From: Strongyloides papillosus
Taxonomy: Eukaryota > Nematoda > Chromadorea > Rhabditida > Strongyloididae
DNA length: 64,000 bases
Reading direction: 5' to 3'
Assembly (NCBI GenBank): GCA_005656395.1
Contig: SRSI01000004.1
Location: 186,001-250,000 of the forward strand
The notes under the pieces are model-generated. The model worked only from the letters and a program-made list of their open reading frames with translations. It was not told the DNA's origin and made no database searches. Below, one piece after another: positions 13,601 through 25,495 of this stretch (its first letter is position 1; each line of letters starts with the position of its first letter). Made by a program: the position numbers and the translations under genes.

Positions 13601-16097
13601 TATATCATTATGTTTAAAATTACAAAATAATTTATCATTAATTTTTTTTATTATAATAATTATTATTTTAGCTTGTAATTGCAATTTACATGCTAGAAAA
13701 TGTCGTTTTAATGGAGAGTTATATCGTTTAAGTGGAAATAAGAGTGGTGGAATTTGTATAAATTGTCGTCATAATACTGCAGGAAGAAATTGTCATTATT
13801 GTAAACCGGGTTATTATAGAGATAACACAAAAGCTATTACACATAGACGAGCTTGTAAAGGTAAGTTATTTAAAAGTTAAGAATTTATCATGTACATTGT
13901 AATTTTACCATATATCCAATGTCATATAAAGGAAGTACTTTAGCTTTTAAAATACACTACATATATAAACTCAATAATTAATGCCATCACATGATTTGTT
14001 TATTTATGAACTCATATCAAAACAATTATCATTTGTTTTGTGTGAGTAAATTTAAGAATAAGTGAAAAAGATACTTAAACTTCATGGTAAATCTTTTTTA
14101 TTTCCTATCTTTTGTACCAGCTTTTATTTATTTTTCTCATCAAAGACAGCTTGATTAATATAGTACTCAATTAAGAACAATAAGTTGTTAAGTAAACGTT
14201 TATATCTTATAATGGCATGGTTTAAAATGATACTAACATGAACAATTAAATAATTTATAGAATATTAGAAATTTATTTATATTAATATGTTATTTTAATA
14301 TAAAATAAGGGATCATTGGAGTTTGTTAAAATTAAAAGTAACAACACTTTATATTAACAATTGCATTAAATTACCAATCACTGAAAAATTGAATCAATTG
14401 GATAATATTTCTTATCGTAGATTTATAAATATATCTAACAATGTGTAAATTAATGTGATTGTTTTGTAAGCTTAGATGTACTTTTGTCATTTTGTTTTAA
14501 AAATTGTAAAAAGATTTATCTTTTCTTATTTGTATACTATCTAAAATTTCATTGTGTTATTGCAATAAAAGAGTACATTAGATTTACAAATTTATTCTGA
14601 ATTGTTGATATTTAATTCGATCTTTAATTGATAAAAAGATTCTTTATAAGATTCTGGTAATAAATTAATCAGAAGTCTAAGGGATATGTAAAAGATTTTA
14701 TTTTACATTTTTTAATGTCTGATTATAAAATTTATGTATGAAATAACTATAACAATTATCACTTCTAATCTATCTTAATTTGTCATAAGGAACAACATTT
14801 TAATGTTTAAATAGATAACAAGCTTTTTACCTATATCACAATATCCAACGAAAACAAGTGAAAGTAATGTTAAAGAAATTTTAAGATTTATCATTAAATG
14901 TTCCTAAGAATATATTTTCAAGAATGATAATTAACCATCTCAATAATCCTATCACACATTACATTTCAATTATATTTTATAATTACTTTGAACGCCATTA
15001 CTGCCACAATATTTTTAACATTAGCATATGTTTATACACTTTGTAACAATTTCTATACTTTCTATGATATTAAAATAAAAAAGTATACTAATTAATCTTT
15101 TCTCAAAATTATGTGAAAATTATAATGTACCAATTTTATTTGACATAATGACAATAATATAGTCAAAGTAATATATTATTTGAAGTATCAAATTAACCAT
15201 TATAAAATTAGTATTTTTCATTATCTTGAAAAGTGATCTGTCTTGTATGACATTAGAAACTACTTCAACTAGTGTTATATGATAAATAAATGACTGATTA
15301 ATTAATTGGCCAAGGTATATGCTAAAATACCACAAGAATTGATTGATATTGGGGAATGATAAGATTTACGAAAATAGAAATATAAAAATAATTTTTTTCA
15401 ACTTTTTTTAGCATGCGGATGTCATATTGTTGGATCATTATCAAAAAGTTGTAATCAAACATCTGGACAATGTATTTGTAAACCTGGAGTTACTGGACAA
15501 ACATGTAATAGATGTGCTAAAGGATATCAGCAAAGTCGTAATCCTCAAACACCGTGTATTAGTAAGTAAAACTATTCATATAAAAAAGTAATAATTATTT
15601 TTAATTTTTAGAAATTCCATCTCCTCAAGAAGGTGTTTTAAAAAATAACGTTGTCTGTGAGAAATGTAAAGTATCTCCTAGACGTGTTAATTTTAAGAAG
15701 TTTTGTAAACGGCAACATGGTATGTTATCATGTTTTTTTAATATAATTTTTTTTAGCATTCCAATTTTATATTATTTCAAGAGAAATTGTAGCAGATTAT
15801 GTGAAATATGAAATATCAATTGAAAGAATATTTAAAAAGAATGATTATAAAATTAGAAAAGGTGCACAATTCTTATGGCTTCCAGAAAAAATGGCAATAT
15901 GTAAATGTCCAAAACTTAGAACTGGCCAAAGATATATAATTCTAGGAACAAATAATTTAAGAGATTACAAACGATCTGAACTATATATAAATAATCATTC
16001 TATTGTTGTTGATTGGTCTGAAACACACGTTGAAAAATTGGCACGTTTTGGTAGACGAGAAAAAAATGGAGACTGTGAGGATAATGATGATGAATAA
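10644..16097 (+). CDS. unc-6: Netrin (UNC-6), laminin-related guidance cue
   Basis: Seven exons: 10644-10894, 12057-12429, 12476-12920, 13672-13860, 15412-15561, 15612-15719 and 15757-16097. All phases close and give 618 residues, or 603 from the inner Met at 10689; C. elegans UNC-6 is similar in size. The order is: signal peptide (hydrophobic run after the Met at 10689), laminin N-terminal domain VI (starts [20 protein letters not shown], nearly invariant in netrins), three laminin-type EGF modules (exon 3 end [11 protein letters not shown], exon 4 [10 protein letters not shown], exon 5 [13 protein letters not shown]), then a basic C-terminal netrin/NTR module (exons 6-7, with [10 protein letters not shown]). 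The protein is secreted into basement membrane and, in this family, guides axons and migrating cells through UNC-40/DCC and UNC-5; domain VI and the second EGF module mediate receptor contact. Splits between EGF modules fall at phase-1 junctions. The inner Met at 10689 gives the cleaner signal peptide. Confidence 0.95.
10895..12056 (+). other. Netrin intron 1 (1162 bp)
   Basis: Opens with GTATGT after the codons for GPSK and closes with TTTCAG before FCAIRE. It has no open frame of note. It is far longer than the typical ~50 bp intron here, so it may hold regulatory sequence, but I recognise no element. Confidence 0.7.
12921..13671 (+). other. Netrin intron 3 (751 bp)
   Basis: Lies between the first and second EGF-module exons, phase 1, bounded by GTAAGT and TTTTAG. 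AT-rich, with no gene or repeat recognised inside. Confidence 0.7.
13861..15411 (+). other. Netrin intron 4 (1551 bp)
   Basis: Lies between the second and third EGF-module exons, phase 1, bounded by GTAAGT and TTTTAG. A 71-codon minus-strand frame at 15120-15335 inside it has no family resemblance and is probably chance. It is the largest netrin intron and a candidate place for enhancers, with no motif I can defend. Confidence 0.65.
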
Positions 16098-16957
16098 CAA
16101 AATATTAGTATTTAAATTGTTAACAATATATATTTTAAATGTTAAATGCTACTAATTTTAACGATCTCTGAAGTACAAAAGAATTTTTCCTTTTGTTTTT
16201 AAAAAGTACCATTTTTGAAATCGAGATAATTTACAAATTGTTCCCAATTTAGTTATATATTTTTAAACAAAAAATTTTTTTATTCCCAAAATCAATTGTT
16301 TCTATAAAAATAGAACTATTGTAGAATAGGAACAATATATTTTGCTAATCACACATAAATGGGCCATTCTTTTATAGCACACTCAAAAAAAAAATTTTTT
16401 TTTCTATAACAAAAATATCTAATACTTTTTTAGTGCAACAGTATTTTAGAAGTAACTTTAAATTAACAATAGTATAATGATTATCTCGTGCATATCCCTT
16501 CAAGTTTTTTTCTAATTTTAATACCTAAATCATTTTTTATTTACTAATATTATTACGTTGCACAATACCTTTATAATTTCCATATATTCTTTAGTTAATA
16601 AAAGTAATTAAAATCAATTTCTTACTTCATTTCAAAACAAAAAATGATTCCTAAATGTATTTATTTTAAATTACATTTACGACATTTAATTTTAAAAAAA
16701 CTTTTTAAATGTTATAACAGTATTTCAGAAGAATAAAATATAAGAAAAAACTTATATAATTTCAATATAAATTTTCAAAAGTATGTTTTAAGAGTTAACA
16801 TTAATAAGGAGATACAATAATGGTGTGTCTTGTGAAAAAAATAGATATTGTACATATATAGGAATTCTTAGAATATTTTTTTTTCGTTTTAATAAAAATA
16901 TTTTAAATAGGAAAGTGCAATTTCTTTGTATAATCTGGAAGTATTAAATTGATATGA
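16098..16957. other. Convergent intergenic region, netrin / membrane protein
   Basis: 860 bp between two genes that face each other, so it should hold both 3' UTRs. It contains several A and T homopolymer runs of 8-11 (for example 16387-16403) and no RNA gene or repeat that I recognise. Confidence 0.5.
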
Positions 16958-18500
16958 TTAAACTTGTGCTTCCCTTCTTACAGAAAAATGACCAGACCTA
17001 TTTCCATCATCACTATAGTTACCTCCATCACGAACATCATGTGGTGTTGTATTTGTTACTGTACTTAGTATTGTTGGTACACCATTCTTAATAGGTGCTG
17101 ATTTTCCAGACCATTCTCCTTCTCCAGTAAAGTTATTTTGTTGTCCAGAATATTTTTTTCTTTCACCGAGTAATGTATTATCAGAACTGTTTACTTTTAC
17201 ATATCCAGAGCTGGTATATTTTTTATTATTACTTTCTTTAGCATAACGATTTCTCATTCTAAAAATTCACAAAAAAAATTAAAAATATTGTCTTTTTAAA
17301 ACTTACATGCAGAATAGGATTATTAAAAAGAGAATAAAGACTAAACTTAATCCTAGAAGGCAACCTAAAACAATGGTTGCTATTCGGAAACCACTTGGTA
17401 CAAGTCCTAATTCATAATCAGATATAACAACCGTACCACTACATGTTCCATTAACAATTCCATTAGGACAAATGGTACAATTTGGTGTTTGGGAGGCAAA
17501 AGTACTTCCAGGAGCACAGGTATATGCATATCCAGTAGTATTTGAGTAGCATAATATCTGATTCGTACTAGGTGATGGTGTTGTTTCGCAAACAATATCA
17601 CAATTAGGTCCAACTCTATTATTTAAACACTGTGTGTAATATTCAAGAGTTAGTGTTGATCCAACAAGTTGTCCTGTTAGAGTTGGAATTTGTTTATTAG
17701 GAGATCCACCTGCTGGTGCAGCAGATATATTCCTTGTTGGGAGGACAAATGTATCAACATGATATAAATATTGGAAACGTTCTAATGCTCCTGTTTCAGA
17801 GTTAATTACAACACCAAATTGATGAACAAAAATATCTATACTTGTTGGTTTCGATCCCATATTTACTTTTGTTTCAATACCTTGAGAGGTAAGTTCAAGA
17901 TATCCTGTTGATGGAAAAAATTCACTACTGAGGTATTTAACTTCACCTCTAAAAAAATTTTAATAATTAATAAAAAAATATTTTATGTATACTTACTCAA
18001 CATTAGACATTACAATTGTAAAACCAAAATTGCATGGAACTCTATTTGGTTCTAGATATGGACATACTTTTCCTGTGGGACATGTACATGTAGTTGAATT
18101 GGGCATAACTAAAGTTGGATTGTTGTATGAATTTAATTTAACATAAACTTCAGCTCCAATTTCAACAGGACCTGGTCCTGAACCAGTAGTAAACTCACTT
18201 CTACTAGGATTAGCTGATATTAATCCCTGTTGTTTACCACTATTTTGTGTATATAATGTTCCTCCAGTATTACCGCTTCTTTGGTAATTTTGTTGACCAT
18301 ACATTCCACCGTTTATTTGATTATTTTGCTGGTACCTATAACAAAAAAATAAACAAAAAATTATTTACTTGATAATTGATTTATCTTTACCTTTGATTGG
18401 TATATCTATTATTATTATTATATTGAGCATAAATAAATGGTGAGAATGGTATTGTAGAAAGGAAAGTAACGATTAATGTTCCTATTATTATATTATTCAT
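16958..18500 (-). CDS. Secreted-then-anchored single-pass membrane protein, unknown function
   Basis: Four exons on the minus strand: 18500-18391, 18335-17997, 17948-17307 and 17258-16958; phases close to 463 residues. A signal peptide opens it (MNNIIIGTLIVTFLS), and one strong membrane segment sits near residues 340-365 (IVLGCLLGLSLVFILFLIIL). This leaves a long extracellular part and a ~100-residue Ser/Asn/Gly-rich cytoplasmic tail. The ectodomain has an Asn/Gln-rich start, then a segment with paired Cys (TTCTCPTGKVC, then VPCNFGF) and a Cys-rich region before the membrane (GPNCDIVC, GYAYTCAPG, NCTICPNG). The layout, an N-terminal beta-like domain then a compact Cys module then one membrane pass, resembles Notch-ligand-type MNNL plus DSL regions, but spacing differs and no EGF repeats follow, so I do not claim it is one. 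No better family comes to mind. It shares its upstream region with the CUB-like gene that runs the other way. Confidence 0.82.
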
Positions 18501-20834
18501 TTTTCTAAAAAAAGAAAGTTTAATGGATAATTTAGCAATTTATATTTTTTTGATAATGATGTTATTGAAATGCTATTGATGAAGGTAATTGATTTTACTA
18601 CCACACATAATTTTATAAGTAAAAATATTAATTATCAGTGATAATATCGTAATGAATCACTATATTAGATAAAACTATATTATTTAGTTAAATATTAATG
18701 TTTTATAATTTTGATAAGAATTATAATATTTAAAATTGTTTTAAATAGAACTATATTAAAAGAAAGTAAATAATAAGATTTATACAATAATCTAAATGCT
18801 ACATTATCTTTTGGTGTTAGAAAAGTATTTCTTGTTAAAATCACTAAATAAATAAATAGTTGAGCTAATCACTTATGATATGATTTTCTGTTTAATCATA
18901 CAATAAACAAACAATTATTAACTTTAATCAAGGAAATAAAAAGATGGCATGAAAATTATATATAAAAATTTGATAGTTAGTGAATGGTCATGTTAAGTTA
19001 ATGTGTATTCTTTTTACAATGTAAACAAATATGCTAGGTAAACGTTTTAGAATAGATATGGAACCTATTTTAATTGATGAGGCATATAAACAAGTGTGAT
19101 GATTAAGAAAATAAAGAATACTCGCATAAATTATGATTCATACAGTATTTGTCATGATGTATCATTAATACCAATTTTAAATATATATTTTAGTACAATA
19201 CGGCATGTAATAGGTAATGCCATCAAATAATTATACAACTTTTTTTAAAACTATTATTTGTATAAATATATTTAAAAGGTTACTTTATGAATATATTAAC
19301 GATACTTTCAAAAGGATGTAATAAATTACAAAATTCTTTTAAAAAAGATATTATTGTAGGAATGAATATAGAGTAAACAATACATGATAAAAATTAGTAT
19401 TATTTACATAATTTGCATAGTCAAATTAAGAATTTTTAATAAATGTATAATTTATAATAATATTTATAATGGATAAATACTAAAAGATCTACAATTTATA
19501 TATGATTTTTATAATTAACTGAAAATTTAAAAACAAAAACAAAGAAATATGATTTATTATTAATGAAATCTTTTATTCTACCTACTTTTTTTATTTATAT
19601 ACTATAATACTCATATAATTTTACAAAAAAAATTGAGAAGTTAAAACATTGGTAAATTTTACACAAACAATCGTCGAAATTTTAAAGTAAAAGAAGGTAA
19701 GAATATTTGCTTTTATAATAAAATTTATACATAATCTTTATATCTATGTAATAGATAGATGAAAGAGAATTCAACATTAAATAATACATTTTTAAAAGGC
19801 TATATATTTAATGAAATAAAAAAATGGTCTTTTATGAGTTAAGAAAAACAATTATTAAGAATCTTAGGAAAAATTATATAATGATTTATAATAAAGATTG
19901 TTAAAAATTAAAAGGAAAAAACATTAAATAATATGTGTGGAAAAAAAATAAATCATTTATTTATATATGATTACATTAAATAACTATTTTATGAGTAACA
20001 CCTTTTAATAAATTTTTGCCGACCTCTTACATGTTTCCGTAACTTAAGTAAATAAAAATGTTTGGCTAACAGATATAAGCCGCGTTATTATATCAATCAC
20101 TAAAAGATCATTTATTAAATATCCAGGTCACGATATAATATTTCTGTACGGTTTCAAGCATTTAAAATTTAATTCTAAGTTTATTTAGGGAATAAAATGT
20201 GTTTCTTATATAAAAAAGTTATAATGATATAAAGTACTATGCAACAAGTGTGTTGAAAGTTTATAGAAAATAAAATTTTATTATATTGAAATACACAATA
20301 AAAAATAGCAGCCTTTTGTTACAATAAGTAAATATAATTTGCTAATTTTTTTTTGCTTTATTAATAAAGAAAAATAACATAATAATTTCTTTTTTAAAAA
20401 CAACCACACACGTCTACTACAAGACAACCCCACCTATCAATATTATAAAGTTTTATTAATGATATAAAATTTTTTACAGTTTACATTCACAAAGAAATAT
20501 ATCACTAGGAATTTTGCTTTAAAATGATTGTATAGTTTGTTTAAGATTTCTCTGATTCATCAATGTGGACAATGTTGATAAGGACAAATGTAATTTTACT
20601 AATGTAAACATTTTAATATTCGAATTGATTAAGATTCATGATAAAAATGTTCAAAATTATACATTTGACTCATTTAAGTATATATTTAAGAAAATTATAT
20701 ATTTACTAGCAATTATGTGATAAAAATTATCACAATGAAGATAAGGTTTTCTATATACATAAAATTATAATACATATTTTTTACAACATTAATGATATCA
20801 TATTCGTTATATAATATTTTAAAAATTTACATGA
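18501..20834. other. Divergent intergenic region
   Basis: 2.3 kb between divergently transcribed genes, likely holding both promoters. It is AT-rich throughout with no open frame. The only less AT-rich patches lie near 20030-20150 and 20400-20440. I see no RNA gene. Confidence 0.5.
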
Positions 20835-23594
20835 ATGATTTTCAAAATATTTTTTTTGCTAAATTTATTATTAGTGATTGCTATTAGCGGTGAGGATTAT
20901 TTATACGCATTTCTTAAATTAGGCCAAATTACAGTTTATTCAGTACCTAATAAAACAATTGTCCTTACAACTGAAGGATATGGTTATAGTACATATCAGA
21001 AGCCACAACTGAACAGTTTTGGCTATTCCAACTTCCAAATTTATAGTGGAGTAAAAACAACATTTGAATATTTATTTGATCAATTTTTAATAGGAACTAA
21101 TGAATATTTACGATTTATTGATTCTCAAAATGGTGATTATTACAAGTATGGGAATGATATTATTCATAGAGGTAATCATGCTTATTACCAAACAACAACA
21201 TTAAATTCAACGGTTATTTTTGGGTATAATGAACAATTAGTAAATGATACTTTTAGCCATACAGGGTTAAAAGTTTTTATAAGAGAAAGAAATCCGAAAA
21301 AGTATTGGTGTTCAAATGTTAATGGTAATTATGATATAAATATTGATGTAGAACCATATTTTCTATTGTCCTATGAATATCCATACACAATACCGACAAA
21401 TGGTTCTTGTACATTTAATGTAAACAGTTATAGTGACTATTTAAGAGTATTCATATATGATTTCCGGTTAAATTCAAATGTTATTGAGTATATAAAAATT
21501 TCTGGACAATTGGTTAATTCACTTAATAATAATGGAGTTGACCCAAACTTTATAACAGGATACTTGACTGAAGATTTACCTGTTACATTTTATTATAAAG
21601 GAAATATTACAATAAATGTAAGTGATTTAGTTGGACAAAACTCGTCTAGATTTTTTATAAAAATCACACCATATAATTTAACAAATTTTGATGGTCAAAA
21701 TAATGGATATTGTATTGGTACGAATACTTTTGAACTAACTCAACAAAATTCACTTACTTTTGGCATTAAATCCTATCTTAGCGGAAGTTTTTATAAGCCA
21801 AATACAAAATGTTTGTGGAAATTTGATGATTTAGTAGACAATAATTATAGATTCTTATTTGATATATCATTTGAATCAGAGTATGGTTGTGATCATCTTC
21901 AAATGAATGGTTTTGGTGTAAATTCTCAAGATGTTTGGGAATATCAAGGATTTCAATCAAGAAAACTTATTTATACCACATCTATATCAAATGTCTCATT
22001 AAAATGGATGACTGATGGTACTCAAGAGTCAATTGGTTTTTTAGGAATAGCTAGAATACAAGGTATGAATTATTATTGCTTAAATATTTATTAAAAATTT
22101 GTTTCAGATTGTTCATGCATACAAGTACCTTCTGAAATTACTTATGGTGCCAATCCAGTGTCTATTTACAGTCCTGGTTATAATGATCCAAATATGCCTT
22201 ACTGTCCTAATGTAAAATGTGATTGGACTTTTAATTACGATATTGAGAAAGAATATTTGGTTATAAGTGTAAAGGAACTTGACTTAAGACCCACCTCAAT
22301 TTTTGGAAAAATTTCTAATACAATATTTATAGTGAATAGCTTTAACCATACATTACACTCATTAACTGCAAATAATGCAAAGAATAATGAAAAGGTGTTT
22401 TTTTCATCAAATGGAAATACAAATATACAATGGATATCTGATACGAGTAGTGTTTTTAATACCCACTATGCTAATGGAGGATTCAATTTTCAAATAACAA
22501 CAAAACTATATCCAATAACTTCCGATATAAGATTAGTTAGACTAGATAAAAATCAATCAACTCAATATATATCTGGAACTGTTAAATATCAAATAATTAA
22601 AATTACTGGAGATGGCCCACAAATAAAAATTATACCACAAAATAATTTCTTAAAGTCGGATACACTTATTGATGTTTTTGGAGATTCTATTTCTCCAAAT
22701 AACCTTATTGATAGTACATATTTCTATACTTCAGATGCTTATTCAGAAAATCCTAAGGGTCTTATTGCTAATCATAATGTAGTTTATATAAGAATTTACC
22801 AAGCATCTGGTGACTTTGATAAAATTGACTACAATTTTTATATATCATCGGTATATAATAATGATATTAATAGCCCAATTTATCAACATATATTTTCAAA
22901 TCAAACTACTTATGTAAATATTTCTAAATTAATGTACTTAAATATATTTAATGCCACCAAAGCAACCACTAATGGATTGTTAATATCAACTAATGGTAGT
23001 CAATTAAATATTTATGGTGAAAAAAATAATTTATTATCTATGGATGGAGTATATCCTAAATATTATTACGGGAATACAATATCACTATCGGTTAGTAAAA
23101 ATACACCACAATTAGTTGAATTAACTCCAGTTCAACTACCATTATTATTAGAATATAGATTTTATGACAATTCTAATATGAGTAATATTATTTATTCAAG
23201 AGATTACCTAACATCTCAACCAGAAGTGACAACAAATATGAAATTTATCTTTATGAAAGGTCCTCAATTTTTTACTTTATATATATATGATTTTAGAGGA
23301 TCAGGTAAAATAGGTATATCTGTTTATTATGAAAGAGAAGTATATAATACAAAAACAATAGCAAATAATAGTAGTGATGCTTTTATGTTTTGTGGAACTG
23401 AAATAGAATTAAATTATCAATCCAATATGACTAATTTTTCAGTTCTCCCAAATGAAGCTAGTGGGTTTAGAGGCATATATATTTTAGGTACCTCTTGTCA
23501 ACCTACGAAAAATAATTCTTCATTAACTTATGTTAGTAAATTATTTACTTATCTTATATGTATATTGTGGATTGGATATTTTTTCACAATATAA
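20835..23594 (+). CDS. Large extracellular CUB-like domain protein, probably membrane-anchored
   Basis: Two exons, 20835-22062 and 22108-23594, joined at phase 1, give 904 residues. It starts with a signal peptide (MIFKIFFLLNLLLVIAISG). The body is rich in Asn, Ser, Tyr and many N-glycosylation sequons. It appears to hold at least two CUB-like modules and probably four: a Cys-poor one at residues ~20-155, one starting at KYWCSN, one starting NGYCIGTN with KCLWKF, and one starting DCSCIQ with IYSPGYNDPN, PYCPNVKCDW. The last two show the CUB pattern of a Cys pair followed by a Trp-bearing strand. The C-terminal half is beta-rich without a family I recognise. The protein ends in a hydrophobic run (LFTYLICILWIGYFFTI) right after Asn/Ser residues, which fits a GPI signal or a short tail anchor. 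Nematode CUB-like proteins are often intestinal or epidermal surface or defence-response proteins; this role is inference. An out-of-frame ATG four bases upstream (20831) opens a short overlapping reading frame. Confidence 0.82.
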
Positions 23595-23637
23595 ATAATA
23601 TTGACATTTAAATATTGGCTTTCTAAAAACTTGTAAG

Positions 23638-23643
23638 AATAAA
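23638..23643 (+). promoter_or_regulatory. Candidate polyadenylation signal for the CUB-like gene
   Basis: AATAAA begins 44 nt after the stop codon, within the usual distance. Support is positional only. Confidence 0.4.
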
Positions 23644-23928
23644 AAATTTTCATTGCATACTTATTATTTACAAATAAAAATGATGTAGTATTTTGTAAGT
23701 TTGCATTAATAAGAATACAAAAACAATAAATGATTATTATTTATTAGTTATCAAAAGATAAAGTGAAATTTTTGTTGAGATTTAATTAAATTAAAAATCA
23801 TTGTCAAAATCTAGTTGATTTTAAGTGTCATAGAACTTATATAAGTGCTAGGTTAGAAGAAAATAAAAAAGCATGCTATATAAAATTTGAATAATTTGTT
23901 TTTAAAGTTAAAATAATCACTTTACTTT

Positions 23929-23938
23929 TATATAACAT
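23929..23938. repeat. Target-site duplication, left copy
   Basis: TATATAACAT immediately outside the left arm. The identical sequence lies immediately outside the right arm at 25486-25495. The motif is AT-rich, but an exact 10-base match at both borders is unlikely by chance. Confidence 0.7.
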
Positions 23939-24350
23939 TTTAACACACCGGTAAGATGACCGGATTTTGTGCTTTTTCGCGCATTTTGGCGGGAGGAGGA
24001 GCATTTTTATAACTTCAGGGCGCACCGTAAAAATGATATTCAAACATTTTGTGTTGTTATTTTTATCAAAAATTAAGTACTATACTTTTTTAAAAATTCA
24101 AAAATTTCAATTTTGAAGGTGTTTTTCACCTCAAAAAATGCCCAAAAATAGCACTTTTTGGGACTTTACAGGAGCTACCACGAGATTTCAAAAAATATGA
24201 GATAGGTGTTATTCGATTCCTAAACTTCTTATCTATAACATATTTTTTTTTCAAAGGATATTTTCAGAGAGGGAAAAAAGTTATGAGACAAAAAGTAAGT
24301 TGACCTCAAAAAGTACCAAATTTTTAATGATAAAAAACGTAAAACAATAT
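23939..24350 (+). repeat. Left terminal inverted repeat of fold-back element
   Basis: Pairs with 25070-25485 on the opposite strand. The outermost part contains a G/C-rich patch unusual for this window (GGCGGGAGGAGG near 23988). From about 24060 inward the match to the other arm is near-perfect. Confidence 0.85.
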
Positions 24351-25069
24351 TTATACATAACTTTTTTTAGTATTTTTGTATAAATTCAAATATTCATTAT
24401 ATAAAAGTAAAAAAAATGGAAAAATTTTGAAAATATTACCAATTTTTAAATTCGTGATAATTATTTGCTGCTTTCATTAAATAAAACATTTTTTTCGTTG
24501 TTTTGTGGTATTATAAGTTATATAATGAAAACAAATTGAGTCATTCTTAAACCAAGCATATAAAATCTTAATTTCTTGTTCACTGAAATAACAAGAGGTC
24601 TCATAATCACCATTAAATTCAACTAAATGATCAACCAAATATATGATATTTCGGTAATACAAAGAATTTTTTAGTTAAAGTTGAATGTTTGCAAAGATTC
24701 TTCAAACTTTAAATGTAGATATTCAAATTATTTTGTTAATTCATCAGTAATGCATAATTACAACTTATATAAAAAGTCCTAAGGCTTTTAAAAAGTTCAT
24801 TTCTTCTTTTTGTTTGCGCATTAGCATATTTAAATTGAGACAGCTAGTTTTAAATCTTAATAAAGCAAATTTTATTTTTCTAGGCATATTGAGATAGGTA
24901 GATAAATCAAATAGTTAAGAAAAATTAATTGTTTATGCCTTTATAGCTAACAATTGTTGGCATTTTTTACATGTTTATTGCTTGCTTTTTTTTATTTGTT
25001 TGCATTCTTTAAAAGTTTCATAATATATATTTTTAATTTTAAATATGTTCTATAACTTTAACAATTATT

Positions 25070-25485
25070 TTTTTATCATTTTTACAATAACATTTGGTAC
25101 TTTTTGAGGTAAACTTACTTTTTGTCTCATAACTTTTTTCCCTCTCTGAAAATATCCCTTGAAAAAAAAATATGTTATAGATAAGAAGTTTAGGAATCGA
25201 ATGACACCTATCTCATATTTTTTGAAATCTCGTGGTAGCTCCTGTAAAGTCCCAAAAAGTGCTATTTTTGGGCATTTTTTGAGGTGGAAAACACCTTCAA
25301 AATTGAAATTTTTAAATTTTTAAAAAAGCATAATACTTAATTTTTAATAAAAATAACAATAGAAAAAATTTTAATATTACTTTTATGGTGCGCCTCGAAG
25401 ATATGAGATTTAACAAAAACGACGCGGAAAAGCGTCATTTTTGCAAAATCCCGTTTTTAATACTGCGCGTTAGCGGTGTGTTAAG
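25070..25485 (-). repeat. Right terminal inverted repeat of fold-back element
   Basis: Reverse complement of the left arm. Its outer part differs from the left (for example the run around 25415-25475), while the inner part differs only by scattered substitutions. It ends CGGTGTGTTAAG just before the flanking 10-bp duplication. Confidence 0.85.
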
Positions 25486-25495
25486 TATATAACAT
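25486..25495. repeat. Target-site duplication, right copy
   Basis: TATATAACAT abutting the right arm of the fold-back element; same sequence and orientation as the left copy. Confidence 0.7.

Larger units (their letters stand above)
23939..25485. mobile_element. Fold-back, long-TIR transposable element (MULE-like, non-autonomous)
   Basis: Two ~410-bp arms at 23939-24350 and 25070-25485 are inverted copies of each other. The termini read TTTAACACACCG on the left and, reverse-complemented, CTTAACACACCG on the right. The inner ~290 bp of the arms are almost identical (for example the shared GGGACTTTACAGGAGCTACC stretch); the outer ~100 bp have diverged, with small indels. The element is flanked on both sides by the same 10 bases, TATATAACAT (23929-23938 and 25486-25495), which fits a target-site duplication. 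Arms this long plus a 9-11 bp duplication are typical of Mutator-like (MULE) elements; other long-TIR families are possible. The ~720-bp interior has no transposase-sized frame, so it would depend on a transposase made elsewhere. The intact duplication suggests a fairly recent insertion. Confidence 0.85.

Noticed and set aside
15120..15335. Possible minus-strand gene inside netrin intron 4
   Set aside because: It is a 71-codon frame without recognisable features or neighbouring exons.
16958..18500. Naming the minus-strand membrane protein as a Notch ligand
   Set aside because: The Cys spacing does not fit a standard DSL domain and no EGF repeats follow, so the resemblance is only architectural.
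24205..24220. tRNA B-box-like sequence (ATTCGATTCC) in the fold-back arm
   Set aside because: No A-box at the right distance and no cloverleaf can be drawn; it is part of the inverted repeat in both arms.
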